A stretch of DNA of 64,000 nt from Seriola aureovittata (Eukaryota; Chordata; Actinopteri; Carangiformes; Carangidae). Below the pieces are notes generated by a model. That model ran no database searches. It saw nothing but the letters and a program-made list of their open reading frames with translations, and had not been told where the DNA came from. The position numbers and the translations under genes were made by a program. Within the stretch, counting starts at the first letter, position 1, and every line of letters begins with the position of its first letter. The stretch is from contig NC_079371.1 in NCBI RefSeq assembly GCF_021018895.1, positions 11,533,501-11,597,500 of the forward strand. Reading direction: 5' to 3'. Below, piece after piece: positions 26,312 through 39,886 of this stretch.

Positions 26312-29300
26312 ATGAATTCCCTGTCTCCTCTAGTAGTCTGTCTGTGTGTACAGATATCAGTGTGTCTTCTGGGTAAGTAAGTCTTCAGACTGATTTCAGA
26401 ATGATTTTAAAGCACTTGACAGTATTGAAAGCAGTACAATCATATCACACAGTAATAGCTGTAAATACAGTATGTAAACTTTTAATGTTCTCAGTTGTCT
26501 ATTTATATATTTATTGCCTTTTTATGGTGTTAATGTGATTTCACTGCTACTTAAGGGACAATTAAGATCTGAACTGAACTGAAAGAAAGTGAGAATGATT
26601 GACTGTTTGATGGCACACATTATGGCTGTCTGGCTCTTTTTTAAGTGTGATCTCATACTACTTTCAACATCGTTATGGTTAAAAACCTGAAGTGTAAGTC
26701 TTCATTTGTCTGTGTCTTTTCTTCCTATGTGTCATTTCAGCTGCCTCTGCTGATGCCAGCCTGTGGGGTAAGAAAGTGCATTTCACTGGCCGTCCGTGCT
26801 TGTGGCAGCTACAACCAGATGCTGTGGTACCGGCCCTTAAGGAGCTGAGTGTATGCATGCTCTTACGCCACAACCTTTTAACAGAGTGGACAGGATTTGC
26901 CTACAAAGCACCGGGAGGTAGAAACATAGAGTTGGGACTTGGGGGCAAAGACGCACAGCTGACAGTGTGGCTGTTTGGAAATGCAAAGCATCTGCAGTGG
27001 GAACTAAAATCGAATGAATGGTCCTCCGTCTGTCTCACCTGGTCAGGCCGAGCTCGGAGGCTGAGGACCTACATTAATGGAACCATTATGCTTGAGGCCC
27101 CTCTGAATCCCAGCCTGCCTCAACGACTGGCCCCAAATGGCACACTCACTCTGGGGGTTTCTCATTATGTAGATGCAGATGGTAAAGTGCAGCCAGAGAC
27201 TGGGAATGAATTTTTTGGTGAGATTGGTCTGTTCAGGATATGGGCCAGAGAATGGAGCGGTGAGGAGCTGAAGAGCCATAGCTGTGCAGATGGAGATGTG
27301 GTGAGATGGCACCTGCGGCAGTGGAAATACAGCTGCCCTCCAAAGCCTGACAACAGCCTACATTGTGGTAAATACAATACGATATCTTTCTATTAAATTT
27401 CATGGTTATCGACTATCGACTATATTAGAGCTGTCTAAATTACTCAAAGAGTTTCCTCTCACCTATTCACATAACAAGTCAATCCATTGTAGGTGAGAGT
27501 TGAATGACTGCCCAAATAATACACTTTGCTGCACAGTAACTGCAGTTTAAGGTCAGAGAAAAGGTGAACCAAACATTCCTGAGTTCAGCAGGAGCTGGTT
27601 CAAAAACCTGTTGATAGGTCAAAATATTTCTTTGGAAATATTGCATATTTTCTTTTTGTTTCTTTTTTTTTTTTTTTTTTAGCATGGTCACGCTACAAAA
27701 TCAAAATGTGGACATTGATAGTTCAATCTATGGAGCCTCGAAACTGTTCAGTCTCACCGGAAGTAGTCACAAGAAGTTGGGTATGAAGAATCAACTGAAC
27801 ATGACACTGAAATTTGGTAACCATTGGCTCTGAACAGTCAGATTTGCCCTTCAAACTAATCTACCTTTGTTGTTGTCTCTCATCAGCTGGAGAGCGTTTT
27901 CCCTCGCAACATTTCTGTCGGTGACATCTATGTGTCATCTCCAAGGTAATGCAACTTTTGTTGGCAACACACTCCTCTCAGCTGACACTGGTAGAGGAAG
28001 TATTCAGATCATTCCCGTGGGTAAAAGTAGCAATACTGCAGTATAGAAATAAGTCAAAGTACTGTATTGAAAATATAATTTCAATAAAAGCATGCAAGTC
28101 TTTTTGGCAAAATATTCTTAAAGTATCAAAAGTAAAAGTACTCAGTGCAAAATATGCCTCCTGTGAGTGTTATGCTATTAACATACTATATCATTACAAT
28201 ACATTAGTAAATAGCTCATATGGCAGTTGTGTATGTGTATTGTCAGTGCATGACAAGAGGCGGTTGGTGCAGTATAAGGCTCAGTGTAGTGTATACTCTG
28301 AACATGCCTTCAATCCTCAACAGCACTCCTGTCTGTAATTTATGTTATCTGTGTTTCCATACAGCCATTCCTGCCATGGGGTTAATAATTCTGCTGGTCT
28401 ACATGTACAACAACATCAGGTACAGCACTATTAAGAGCCCTCAGTTTGATTTTCCATGGAAAGAAGCAGCAATATCCTCAAATACCAGCTGGTTAGAGAA
28501 CAGATGTAAGACTTTTTTTTTTTAGATTGAGACAATGTTATTTTCCAAGGAAATTAATGACGTACGGGAGTACTGAGGTCAGTTCCAAGGCAGGGTGGCT
28601 GTGAATTATATTAAGAACAAGCAGCCGTCATTGAGTAAGTTAAATCACACAACCGTTTAATGAAGATATTTGTGTTTTCAGGGATCAAAAGCAGCATCGG
28701 ACCCCACCTGTGACAAGTGGTAAGACGAATTTCAAGACCTACAAAAACTTAATGACTTGAAAAGGAAGACAATAATTGCAGTACAGGAGAGCTGCATGGC
28801 ACAAGAGAAGTTGGACAAAGGCAAATGTTACCCAAAAGGTGTAGTACAGTTGACATGTAGATTGATCTCATGCTTTTTGTGGTTTACCCCCAGTTTCAGC
28901 TGTGAAGTCCATGTGAATGTGGATCCTGCTGCTAATGTACAAGCGTTTCAGGCAGATATTACTGCACTGCTGAGTTTGACATTCTCCTACAACTTCCTCA
29001 ACCTGACAGCTGACCCTAATAGCATCAGCATACTTCCTGTGGGTACGTATCGTCTGTACAGCACATTTCAGGCCATGTCTTACATACACATACACATACA
29101 CAATGTTGTGTTTGGGGGATTTAGGGAACAGATTAACACATATTTTTATGACCACGATTATTACCTTTAAAAAGGATTTATGTTCATGTCACATGACGTT
29201 GACCTTTATGAAGTGTATTTACCTACATAATTGCTTAATATTTGTTCAGCTTTATAGACACAAAGCAGACTCTGGATTTGGCTGGAAATGTTGAGGCGTG

Positions 29301-32300
29301 CTCATTACCAAATCCATTAAAGTGATTCAATTTACCATGCACTTTCAATGTAACTGTTAAGTGGCTGAATTAAAAGGATGTTGCATATACACACTAATGG
29401 AAACAGGGAGTATAATAAAGAATGTGAGCACATTTCTGTTTTTCTAAAAATACTCAACAGATGACAAGAAATTAGTGCCTATTCATTATAAGAAAATTTA
29501 AATAATTTGATTTCTGTCAGACAAAAATCTTTATTTGAATGTTCTTTTGCAATTAATGATTTCATTTGTTTCTTTCAGAGTTGTTCCCTCCGGTGACAGA
29601 ACAACCAGTGACTGTCAGCACTGGTGTTACTACATCAGGTGAGCAAGCAAGAAAGAATAAAACATCTTCATGTAGTGAGTGGGTCATCTACAATGATAGG
29701 AATAATCTATTTTCCTAATCTGGAGCAGCCAAGTCTGCAAAACAGTTTGATTGTGCTGTTTTATTGGGGGATTTTCTTGTAAATGAAGTCATTTAATTCA
29801 CAGGAACAGGTCCAACTCAAAGCGCGCCAGCTCGTCCCGCTAACATGTCAACGACAGGAGAGCCTTTAGATCTAAATGAGACTGCCGGTCAGTTCACCAA
29901 ACAGCTCGGATGAATCATTCTGTTTATGCAGCTTCTTGTTTTTCTGTTCTGTCACACAAGTGGAGACTGGAAATTTTTGCATGAAAAAATCAAACAATAA
30001 AAACACAACAAGCATCAAATCAAATATATTTGCTGGTGATGTACACAGAAAACACAGTAAAATAAACAGTCAATGTGATAAAAGCAAATACAAACAGCAG
30101 CAATAAGAATGGAGAGGAGAAAAAGTGCCAAGCTGAGCTGGGAAGCAAGAGGTGGTTCAGCGTTAAGAGCACTTATTTCAAATCATAAATGAAAAATTCA
30201 AGGGGTTGCACCTAATTTTTGGAAACCTGAATCATAACCATAATAACCGTGGACATAATGCCCTTTAAATTGCATCATTATAGTGTCTTATTATAGTCTT
30301 TTCATCCCTGCAGTTGGACCTGATACATTCTTTAGAGTTAATACGACCTTAAGTATGACCGGCAGCCCTTCAAACCCAAAGGATGCCATTGAAAAATGGG
30401 TAAGAGACTCACACTATTGTACGTGAAAACATTTTTTACTGTGATTACACTGACTTGTCATGTTCTGGCATAAGGTGAAAGAAGCACTGAATGACACCAT
30501 GCTTGTGCTGAATCTCATCATAAAGGAGAATGTTGGCAGGTGGGTGGCATGGGAATATTTTATTGGTGCATGATTTGTATCCAATTTTTTATATTTGTTA
30601 TATGAAAGCTCTGGTTTGTTCATATTCATCGTGATATTTCATAGGAACATGGAGGAAAATGATGAACAGACAGTGAGTATGACCTTCAGCTCAGCAAGTT
30701 GCAAGCTCTGGTTAATGCCAGGAATAATATCTCTTACCACCGTAACAGCTGATATTTACAATTCATCATATCTCTGGTGTCTTTTCCCTTAGACTTCCCA
30801 TGACCAGCAAAAACAGTAGGTGACTAAAAAAAGAAATTAATAATTGTACTAAAAGCTAATTGTGCTGCCTGTTTTGTCATAAAATATACAACTTCAGTTG
30901 CATTTCATTCAAAACCAGTGCTGTTGTTACCCCTAATTGTATGTTTCATTGACAGATATTACTGTAGCTTCCATATTCAGGAGTACAACATTAACAGTGT
31001 TGCAGAAATGATCATTTTCATAAATGCTTCATTGACATCAAAGTATGAAAATGGCTCTATTGTTATTCAAGCGATGGATGTGTCAATCAAGCAAATAAGT
31101 AAGATGAATTTCTAATACAAATAAAAAGAGAAAGATACGTTAAGTTAAGGAACATATCCACATTCAATTTTTTTTCTTTTTCAGTGCCAGGAAATTGTTT
31201 GGAAGAAACTACTTCAACAATCTATGGAGTATATATTTGGCCTGAGGCATTTCCACAAGTCAACCAAGAAATGAGATGTATAAAACCAAAATTACAAAGC
31301 GCTTACAGGCTTTGGTAAGACATTAATTTTCTTTTACCCAGTGGATTTAGTATTTGGCCAGAGACAATGAAAATTTAATTGCCACTTTGCAAAATTATGA
31401 CCTAAACACATCAAAAACCAGTCTTCTTTATAAGCACTGCTTATCATGCTTATAATCAAAGGACTCCGTTATGTCTTTCATATAATAATAAAGCATATCT
31501 TGGTTTATAATTGAGACACAGTGTAATAATATTCAAGATGTTATTCACACCAGCCTGAGAGTGAGTCATCTGGCTTGATATTCATCCTGGTGATGAACTA
31601 TGGGGAGAAAGTGGGGATTTTATTGTGTTTTGCTCTATTTACTTGTACAGATCCTGTTCATCTTCCTCAGAACAATCTGTTTCCATAGCGACAGCTCAGC
31701 AAGACAAAAAAATTCCCTCAATTACAATGTTGTGTTCCAACCAGTCCTCCCACTGTGCACACAAGCTCTGACCCAACACACGTATTGCTCATGGATCCCT
31801 GCCAGCCTGCAGCTCAGGCGAAAATCAATTTCCTATAAGTGAATTATTAGTGTAATGAAGGACTTCAATCTTCCTTATATCATTTGATACAAATATTACT
31901 CAACGGGCAATGACTGAGTAATATGGGTAATCAGTTTTATGGTCTCTTTGTGTAACACTGGGTTGATGATTATTAAGACAATCAGCCACAGTTAACAGGT
32001 GTCTTTTATTTTCTACCACCCTTGTTGGAAACTGGCTATGATCTCACAAGCTGAAGAGAGTGTACTTTATCAGACAACTTTGATCTATTTAACTGGAATC
32101 GGAGACGGACCAGAGAGAATATCTATTGTCTTCTTCCTCTTTTATTTCTGTTCCCTATGATTCTTCTCTCTTTTCAGTAAGTTAAACATTGAAACTGACA
32201 TGACCAGCTGGGCCAAGCCTGATATGACAAACTGCAACCAAATGGTGACCATTTCAGACATTGACAATATCACAGTCACTACTGGTAAGAGCATTAGTGA

Positions 32301-34827
32301 CATACAGTCTGGTTAATTACCATTACTTATAATGGCTTACTGTATAAAAAGAAATTGCAGTTTCTGAAACAGCATTTACCAAAGCTATTAAAAGCTACTA
32401 AACTCCTCATGTTTTATTCTTGCATCTAAATAAAACCATAACATGGCAACATGGCAAAACACAACAAAATGAATCTATGACATTATTGATTTCTAGGTAA
32501 CGCAGCTGAGGTTGTGGACATAATTCAGAACCTTGTGGATGTCCAGTTAGGTGAATGTGCAGAGCTCTCTTCCTCTGAGCTGAATTCAGTGGTGGATAAG
32601 CTCAATGAAGTGGTTGATATCAGCATCATCAAACCTGCTGTTGGTGCTAACATTGTCACTATGATTGGTGATATCCTGCTTTCCAAAACCAACGTAACAC
32701 CAGTGGCTAACATGTAAGTATAGAGGGAAGTGGGTGTCTGGTTTGTGTCAGTAAATACGAACAAAAACTTCTAAACTCGTATGCAAGATTTTTCTTTTCT
32801 ACACTTATTTTCTTGTTAATCTTTCTGTCTGTTGTCCCTGGCAACAGTGTCCTTAATCTTACAGATAAAATGGGGAACAATATGGACTTCCTAGGTGAAT
32901 CTGTAACTTTAACAGCTCCCTCACTGGCACTTTCCATGATCAACACAGACTCAGATGGATTCACTGGCCTCACCTTTGGCGTCTCCTTCGATTCATCTCT
33001 CCTGATTCCAAATGTAAGACATTATGAATGTGATGACACAAATTTTACTAATGAGCTGTATATGTGAACTGCAAAGGTGAGATCTTGTTCCACTTGGCCA
33101 TTTGAGGACAACTTATGTTGCATTAATGTCCTTGAACAATAGGGAAATTGCGTTAATGAACAGACGTTGCTTCAAGCATTCATGGCTCATTAAACTTCAA
33201 TGAGGAAGCAAATGACAAAAATGGAAAATCTGGTAGTCAACAAAAAGCAGCCTACATTTCCAGATTTAGATTTGACACACCATTTTTGACAGAGGAGACA
33301 AATGTTATAAATACCATGTGGCAGTGTGATTCCTAAGTATTATCATCAGAATTATTATTTTTGTTTTTCAGACTTTTGTAAACCAGAGCTTTGTGAGTAA
33401 ACCACTCCCAGACACAGATGCAACTATCTCTCTGCCCTCTGCGCTCCACAACTTTTTTAAAGGAAATACAACTCGTGTTCAGTTTCAGTTCTATGGGACA
33501 GATGATCTTTTTCAGGTACCCTCATTTAACTCTTCTTTTGTTATTGTTTGACATCTTGTTCATTTGTTATTGTCTTTTACTTCCTATTCTTTGAGAGAAA
33601 GACTGAAGAAACTACAACATTATATGTAGACCACATTATGCTTATGACTGTGACATTTTAATTCAACAGTTGGAGGAGTATTCACTTTCTTTCCTGAAGT
33701 TAGATGAGAGGATTGATACCGTGCTCATGACTGTGGGATAAATATGAAACTATAGCCAGCACCTCTTAAGCTCAATAATTGATACATTATAAATGGTTTG
33801 TTTAACCTTTCTCTAAAAACCAAAGTGAAACATTTTTCACTTTAATTTTTGGTTTTACTGGAGGTTATGTGGGTGTGACTATTTCTTATCGGGGTGCAAT
33901 GACTTACTATGGTTGTCAGGTATCCAATGAAAAACTTGATTCAACAAATAAGATACAACGGGTAGATTTTGTTACCTTTGGACAGATCCAGGCTAGCTCT
34001 TGTTTGTGGTCTCTATGCTAAGCTAAGCTAGCTAAGCTAACCGGTTGCAGGATGGATAACTTCACATTAGCCGCACACACACGAGATTGGTATTGGTCTT
34101 TCCATCCAACTTTCAGCAAGAAAGTGAATAAGCATATTTGATGTAAAATGTAAAATTATACCAACAAATGTAGTATTATACTGATTGTATTTTCTGTTAA
34201 AACCATAACTTAACTTAAATAAATCAGTACTTTAAATATGACAAATCTGCTCTCTCTGTAGCATATTTTGTTGATCAATGACCTGAACACAACATTGCTA
34301 CCACTGCTTATGTACTGTACTTTATATTCCTGCCACAGCTAATGTAACCATTTCTTAACTGTGACCAGGACCCATATACAACCAATTCAACAGAGAGCAG
34401 CTGGACATTGAACTCCTACATAGTATCTGCCAGTATCAATAACAGTCATGTCAGCAACCTGAAGGATCGAGTGGTGGTGACCCTCAGTCATCTAACACCC
34501 AAACAGGTGGGAAATTACTGTATCTATACTGTACTGCGCTGCTCAGTTCATCAGTAAGAAGAAAGGTTTTGAAATTTCCCTTTTTTTCTTCTTCTTTTTT
34601 TTTCTTTTTTACAGCCAGAAGACAATGTAGAATGTATGTTTTGGGATTTCCTGAAGAACAGTGAGTTGAGCATTAAGTATTTTATACATTTTATATCTTT
34701 ACAGTTTCATTTAGATGATTTACAGTAGCTGAGTCTTGTAGACCTTTTTAGGGAACCAGTGACATGAATCAGTAAAGGACCGTAACCTTCTGAGTCTATA
34801 ATCAAACATTGTGTGTGTTTTTAATCG

Positions 34828-34868
<41 letters not shown>

Positions 34869-37800
34869 AGGTGGGCAGGGTGGTTGGAACAACAAAGGGT
34901 GTAAAACCCACAGTGTTTCTTCTTATCAGACCAGCTGTCACTGTGATCACCTCACACATTTCGCTGTGCTCCTGGTGAGTCATTGGTCGGCTTTTTATAA
35001 ATTAAACCAGGGAACAAACAACCTCCTCAAGCGCCAACATAATGTGTACAGTGTAGTCAGTTGGTTACTGCTTTTTTTCTGCCATTGATGCAAGATGATG
35101 ATGTTAAAGCCACAATGTGAGTTTTTTTAAATGTAAAAACTTAAAAGTTAAAAACTTAGACCATCATAATTATTTTTCAAATAATTATCATCATTCAAGT
35201 TGACAGCTTGAACTGCTGCTTGCCATAATGTCATTTTTATATATATATATATACTACCACCAGGGGATGCTAATAATGGAAATGTTAAAATTTGACAAAT
35301 ACTGATTTCAAATATAAGTTTTGCCCTGTCGGTATATTGTGTTTCAGGATGTGTCTAGAACCCCCATCGGTGAGGCAGACAGTAAGATTCTGACTGTGAT
35401 TTCATATCTTGGTTGTGGTATATCCTCCATCTTTCTGGGCATCACTCTAATCACCTACCTCGCATTTGAGTAAGTCACATACAATGACACTAACGTAGTG
35501 ACTTATCATGTTGAAACCCATCATAAGAGGCTGGAGGAGGATTGTATATATATTGATATATGAGCGAAATCTTGAAATCATCATGACACTCCAGAAAAAA
35601 AATAGTATTTGTTAATTATAATTAAAATACTATAAATAGTGGTCATAAACCCTTGAAGCTTCTAATAAGACTTTTCATTCATCTTTCTATCACTGAGTCT
35701 CTCAATCTTTATCTCGTGTACGCTTCAGGAAGCTGCGTCGGGACTACCCATCTAAGATCCTCATCAACCTGTCAGCTGCCCTGCTGGGCTTGAACATGAT
35801 CTTCCTTCTTGATGCTTGGCTCTCATCCTTCTCCAACTATGGTCTGTGCATCGCTACTGCGGCATCGCTGCACTACTTCATGCTGGCTTCTTTCACCTGG
35901 ATGGGCCTGGAGGCTGTGCACATGTACCTCGCCCTGGTCAAAGTCTTCAACATCTATGTTCCTTCTTACATTCACAAATTCTGCGCTGTAGGATGGGGTA
36001 AGAGAGAACTCCTACTGAAGAAGCAAAAGTCCAGGGTCCGTTGGCTTTGATTGGCTGATTGGGATGGGGACTGTGTTTTATGACTTCAGAATCATTTCCC
36101 AATAATATCAGTTATAAGTATCCTGAAAATAGCTATTTAATTTAGTAATAATTATAGGGAAAGGAGGAATATCCTTGAAATAAGAGCTTCACTTACACAC
36201 AAGTAAACGTTTTTTCATCACTCATTTATCGTTACCAATGTTACTCTCCATTTATGTTGAATTTTATCCTTGCCTGTAGACAAGTTTCACATGTATGCAT
36301 TTTCAGTTAAGACTCTCTGGGTTATACAATAGAAATACATTTTTAAGTTCATTGACCTGAAGTGTACAAATACAACAATGTCTATTTTACCCACACTTTA
36401 CAAATGACATAGTTCTTTTCAGGAAGCTTTTCGAAATGATTAGGAACTTATAGACCTATGAAATAAAGCATAACCATGGAGTTTGACATGATCCAAGAGT
36501 TTGACATGAACAGTGAGTTTGGGGATTTAAGTTTTTAAAATTGCTGATTTGCATTTCTTCTTATTAAAATATAAAAATATTTAGGAATTTTATTTCTTTC
36601 ACAGTGTGGGAATAGTTAAGTCTGATCTGAGTGAGCAGAATGAACCAGAAGTTTTTGTGTGTGTTTTCACAGGTATTCCTCTGGTCATAGTCAGCCTGGT
36701 GCTGGCTATAGATAAAGATGCCTACGGCAACACCGTGGCTGAGGAGGCTGCAGTCATGCTTCAATCCCCTGACCTATTGTAAGAACAAGCACTGGGCTTT
36801 AGTCAAAATCAGAAAAGGCCATCTCTGTTTTGAGAGCATTATGTCTAAATTGTGTGATACAAATTGTGAGATCATATCATATAAAATCTACCATGGATAT
36901 TGAGAAAATTTCATCAAACAACAACAAGCAAAAAAAAAAGACAAAGACAAAGAAGAAATATAGTTGATGGCATTCATCATAAATCCCAGTGTAAATTACA
37001 TGACTGTCTTCCTACCTCCAGCTGCTGGCTGCAGAATGACGTCTTCTTCTATGTGACGGTGGTGGCATTTGTTCTTCTGATCCTGTTGTGCAACATCTCT
37101 GTGTTCATCGTGGTTCTGATTCAGATCAGACAGATGGCGGCCAATAAATCCTCAGCAAACAGCCGCAGCTCTCTGCAGGACTTGAGGGCAGTGGCTAGTC
37201 TCACTGTCCTATTAGGCCTGACGTGGTCAATGGGCTTGTTTTCCTTTGGGCCAGGCAAAGTGGTCCTGATGTACCTGTTCTCCATCTTCAACACTTTCCA
37301 GGGTAAAAAAGAGCTGTAGTCATTATTAAATTGGAAATGTTTAGTCTCAGTTTTTTTTTTTTCTTTCTTCTAATTTGTTCACATGTCATGTTGTTCACAT
37401 GATTGTTTGGACATTTATCACCATGCTTTACACGCATTTACAATTTATGACCTTGGTTATAAAATCCTTTTTCTTCAACTCATATAGCAGCATAATTATG
37501 AGTTGTTGTTTTTTTTGACAAAATGCGGAGAAAACTGCACTTTAAAGCGTGTTGTTAACAGTAATATATTATCATGAAACTATGAAATAAAAACAAGTGC
37601 TTAAAGAAACACAAAAAATAATAACAGAACTGCTATGCTTATATATATATATATAAAAAAGAAGTGATAAAATAACCGAAGACTGTCTACTATTTCTGCT
37701 CTTGTGTCCCAGGTTTCTTTGTTTTTTTGTTCCACTGTTTGATGAAGGAAAATGTGAGGAAACAGTGGAGAATCCACTTGTGCTGTGGACGTGTCAGACT

Positions 37801-38093
37801 CAGTGATAACTCAGGTACCTGTTGTAAAGCAGAGCAATGCTGGTGATCATACGGTATTACAGTATAATGCCCCATGGTGGCGAGAAGTACTTCAACAGTG
37901 TATGACACATTGTTTTCTCTTTTCTGCTCCCTGTGTGTCAGACTGGAGCCGCTCCGTAACAGTGGGTGGTCGCAGCAAAAAGAAGAATCTTGTTAACTCT
38001 GACTCAGTTGCTTCTGACGACACGTCCACCGTCAGGAAGGTCTCCGACTCTTCCACAGGATCAGCACCAAATCACCACCACCAGGGGGCATGA
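26312..38093 (+). CDS. adgrg4: Adhesion G protein-coupled receptor G4 (GPR112-like)
   Basis: 28 coding exons, all phase-consistent, 1,219 residues: 26312-26372, 26741-27367, 27683-27780, 27887-27945, 28365-28419, 28682-28719, 28894-29042, 29579-29638, 29804-29887, 30314-30399, 30475-30539, 30645-30672, 30793-30815, 30956-31098, 31185-31314, 32178-32284, 32497-32713, 32848-33013, 33372-33515, 34369-34506, 34615-34660, 34871-34974, 35348-35469, 35729-35997, 36673-36778, 37022-37302, 37713-37814, 37942-38093. Signal peptide at 1-20. A pentraxin/LamG-like domain at about 24-229 ([25 protein letters not shown]) is the mark of this subtype. A Thr/Ser/Pro linker and a long GAIN region follow. The GPS (ECMFWDF ... 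[13 protein letters not shown]) predicts cleavage after residue 869 and a tethered agonist starting THFAVLL. Seven membrane segments span about 885-1150, with a cytoplasmic tail to the stop. Human ADGRG4 is about 3,000 residues because of a giant mucin-like stretch; here it is very short. Micro-exons of 28 and 23 bases (30645, 30793) are the least certain. Confidence 0.9.
27985..28320 (+). repeat. hAT-like MITE, copy C (partial)
   Basis: Begins CACTGGTAGAGGAAGTATTC, then GTAAAAGTAGCAATACTGCA and AAAGTATCAAAAGTAAAAGT. It lies in an adgrg4 intron. The right half of the family is not clearly present, so this looks like a truncated or diverged copy. Confidence 0.5.
33940..34140. repeat. Teleost interspersed repeat with GCTAAGCTAA motifs
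   Basis: Contains GTTACCTTTGGACAGATCC, GGCTAGCTCTTG and tandem GCTAAGCTAAGCTAGCTAAG. I recognise these as a common fish interspersed repeat (usual form: ...ccaggctagc...ttagcttagc...). It is intronic in adgrg4 and has no coding capacity. Confidence 0.5.
34831..34866 (+). repeat. (TG)18 repeat abutting a 3' splice site
   Basis: Eighteen TG units run straight into TCAG at the acceptor of the 34871-34974 exon of adgrg4, which encodes the GPS cleavage motif. No ordinary polypyrimidine tract lies between repeat and AG. Confidence 0.9.
34871..34974 (+). other. GPS cleavage motif exon of adgrg4
   Basis: 104-base exon (phase 1 to 0). It encodes the second half of the GPCR proteolysis site with paired Cys ([15 protein letters not shown]) and the tethered agonist. 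Skipping it would shift the frame before the membrane segments. Confidence 0.85.
37640..37656. repeat. (TA)n microsatellite
   Basis: Short alternating TA run in an adgrg4 intron. Similar short TA runs occur at 35237-35252 and 39474-39489. Confidence 0.8.
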
Positions 38094-38577
38094 GTCGCCT
38101 CTGTATGTGTCATTCTGTAGTGCTCTCCCTCCCAGCTGGGCCGACCCTGTACATCTGGGGCCCTAAGCAGAATAAGTTTGGGGACCCTGTGTGGCAGCAG
38201 ATACACATTGAAGAATTCATAGAACCAGCGAACATATGCAATTATAACCCTTATGCACTGTGTTTGTACCTGGGCTGCAGGTCTTTTTCTGCTAATTAAA
38301 TACACCCACTGAAACACTCAAAGTAAAGCTGACTGACTGCACTTGTCGTTTGTTGTGTGTAGTTTTCTTAATTTTGAATTCTATTAGTTTAAACTATCAT
38401 CTTAATCATTATAACTAAATTATACATGGGGGCAGTTTGTTGTAAGCTAAGACATAGTAATTTACCTTTAGTAATGTATTGTTAATGTACCAGCAAGATT
38501 ATTTCTTGTGGTATCCTCTGTACCTGAACCAGGAGCTGAAGTAGAGTCGTCTTCAGCTGCTGTGTGGGACAATTATA

Positions 38578-38583
38578 AATAAA
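38578..38583 (+). other. Candidate poly(A) signal of adgrg4
   Basis: AATAAA about 485 bases after the adgrg4 stop codon. It is the first canonical signal downstream. Confidence 0.5.
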
Positions 38584-39886
38584 ACGTGCATAACATGCAG
38601 AGTAGATAAAACAAGATAATCATACTAGGTAAAATACAAGTACAGGAAGAAGAAGACAACAACACAGTTAAATGTGAGTTTAAAACTTTGCACTCTGATG
38701 CGTGTAATTCGTAAAAACCTGTATGATGTAACATGTTCATGTTATATATTATATTACAGCTAAAGATGTTTTACTTTACACTCTAATACCCATGATGTTG
38801 ATTTTATATAACCATAACATGAAATTTGGCCTCATACATCTCAACAAGTCACTGTAGAGCTGCTGGTAAACTGTCTACAACTTTTAGAGAGAGGAATGTT
38901 TTAATAATGTGTCATTCATGTTCTGGAGGAACTTGCTGGATGGCATTCTGTTCATAGCTGTCTTTGCCCATCACGCCCTCCCAGTTCAACACATCAAGTG
39001 AGTTTGAAGGATCTTTGAGTGAAATGTTTTCTAGTGTAAAGGAAGAAAGGAGCGGCAACTGATGTCGGGTCTTCGAATCTAATCGATGACTCTGATGTTT
39101 AAGCTGAAACCAGGCGACATTTTCTCCAACAATTCTGGACGCTGCTCATCTATGCTTTGATGAACCAGTCAATGCAAGGACGTACTCCCCGGTTATCTTT
39201 GGTCAATCATCAGGTCAGGTAAGGGAAGCTAGTTCCTTAAAATATGAATGTGTACATCAAACAATAACGATGCAATCATTTGGTTCTTGATTCACAAGTC
39301 AGGTTAGAAGTTAACAGGTTTTAAACATTCTCTTTATCTGACTACATGTTCACTGCTTCGTATACATGTAGATTTTAATTCCACTGGTTGATGAAATCCC
39401 CCCCCCCCCCCAAAAAAGAAAACATTCATAACTCATTTCAGTAACTCATTCAAACATCCTGTGCAAACCCTCATATATATATATATATTATTTCTTATTT
39501 TTGGATGTTTAAATATCTAACCAGATGCCACAGCTCATTTTTCACAGATTACAAAGTAAATTCATGCAAATGTTGTTATCTCTAAGCTTATTATACAAAC
39601 TCACTTTCCATTGAGGAGGTTCCTGTGCACTGTGGCTGTAAGATGTTACTGAAAGACACAATTTCTGAGTCATAAAATGTATTATGAAATGAACTGTGTC
39701 CTCTGTACCCTTACTGTTTGTGTTTGTCTAAAATGTTTGGACAGTTTATGGGAAACTGTGAATCATCCAGAGCAAATTAAGTTGAAAATACCTCTGATAA
39801 ACAGATAAGGAGGGAATTTAATCCAACTAAGAAGAGTTTTGTTTGTTTTGAGTCTTGTTTACACTGTTTTCAGTCACGACTGACCC
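38584..39886. other. adgrg4-vgll1 intergenic / vgll1 upstream region
   Basis: No coding exon recognised. It includes a C-run near 39399-39411 and a TA run near 39474-39489. The vgll1 promoter and any 5' UTR exon must lie here, for example a splice-donor-like AG|GTAAGG near 39220, but none can be fixed. Confidence 0.4.

Noticed and set aside
30150..30215. tRNA-like A box (GTGGTTCAGCGTTAAGAGCA)
   Set aside because: No matching B box or cloverleaf; at most a very degraded tRNA-derived SINE head.
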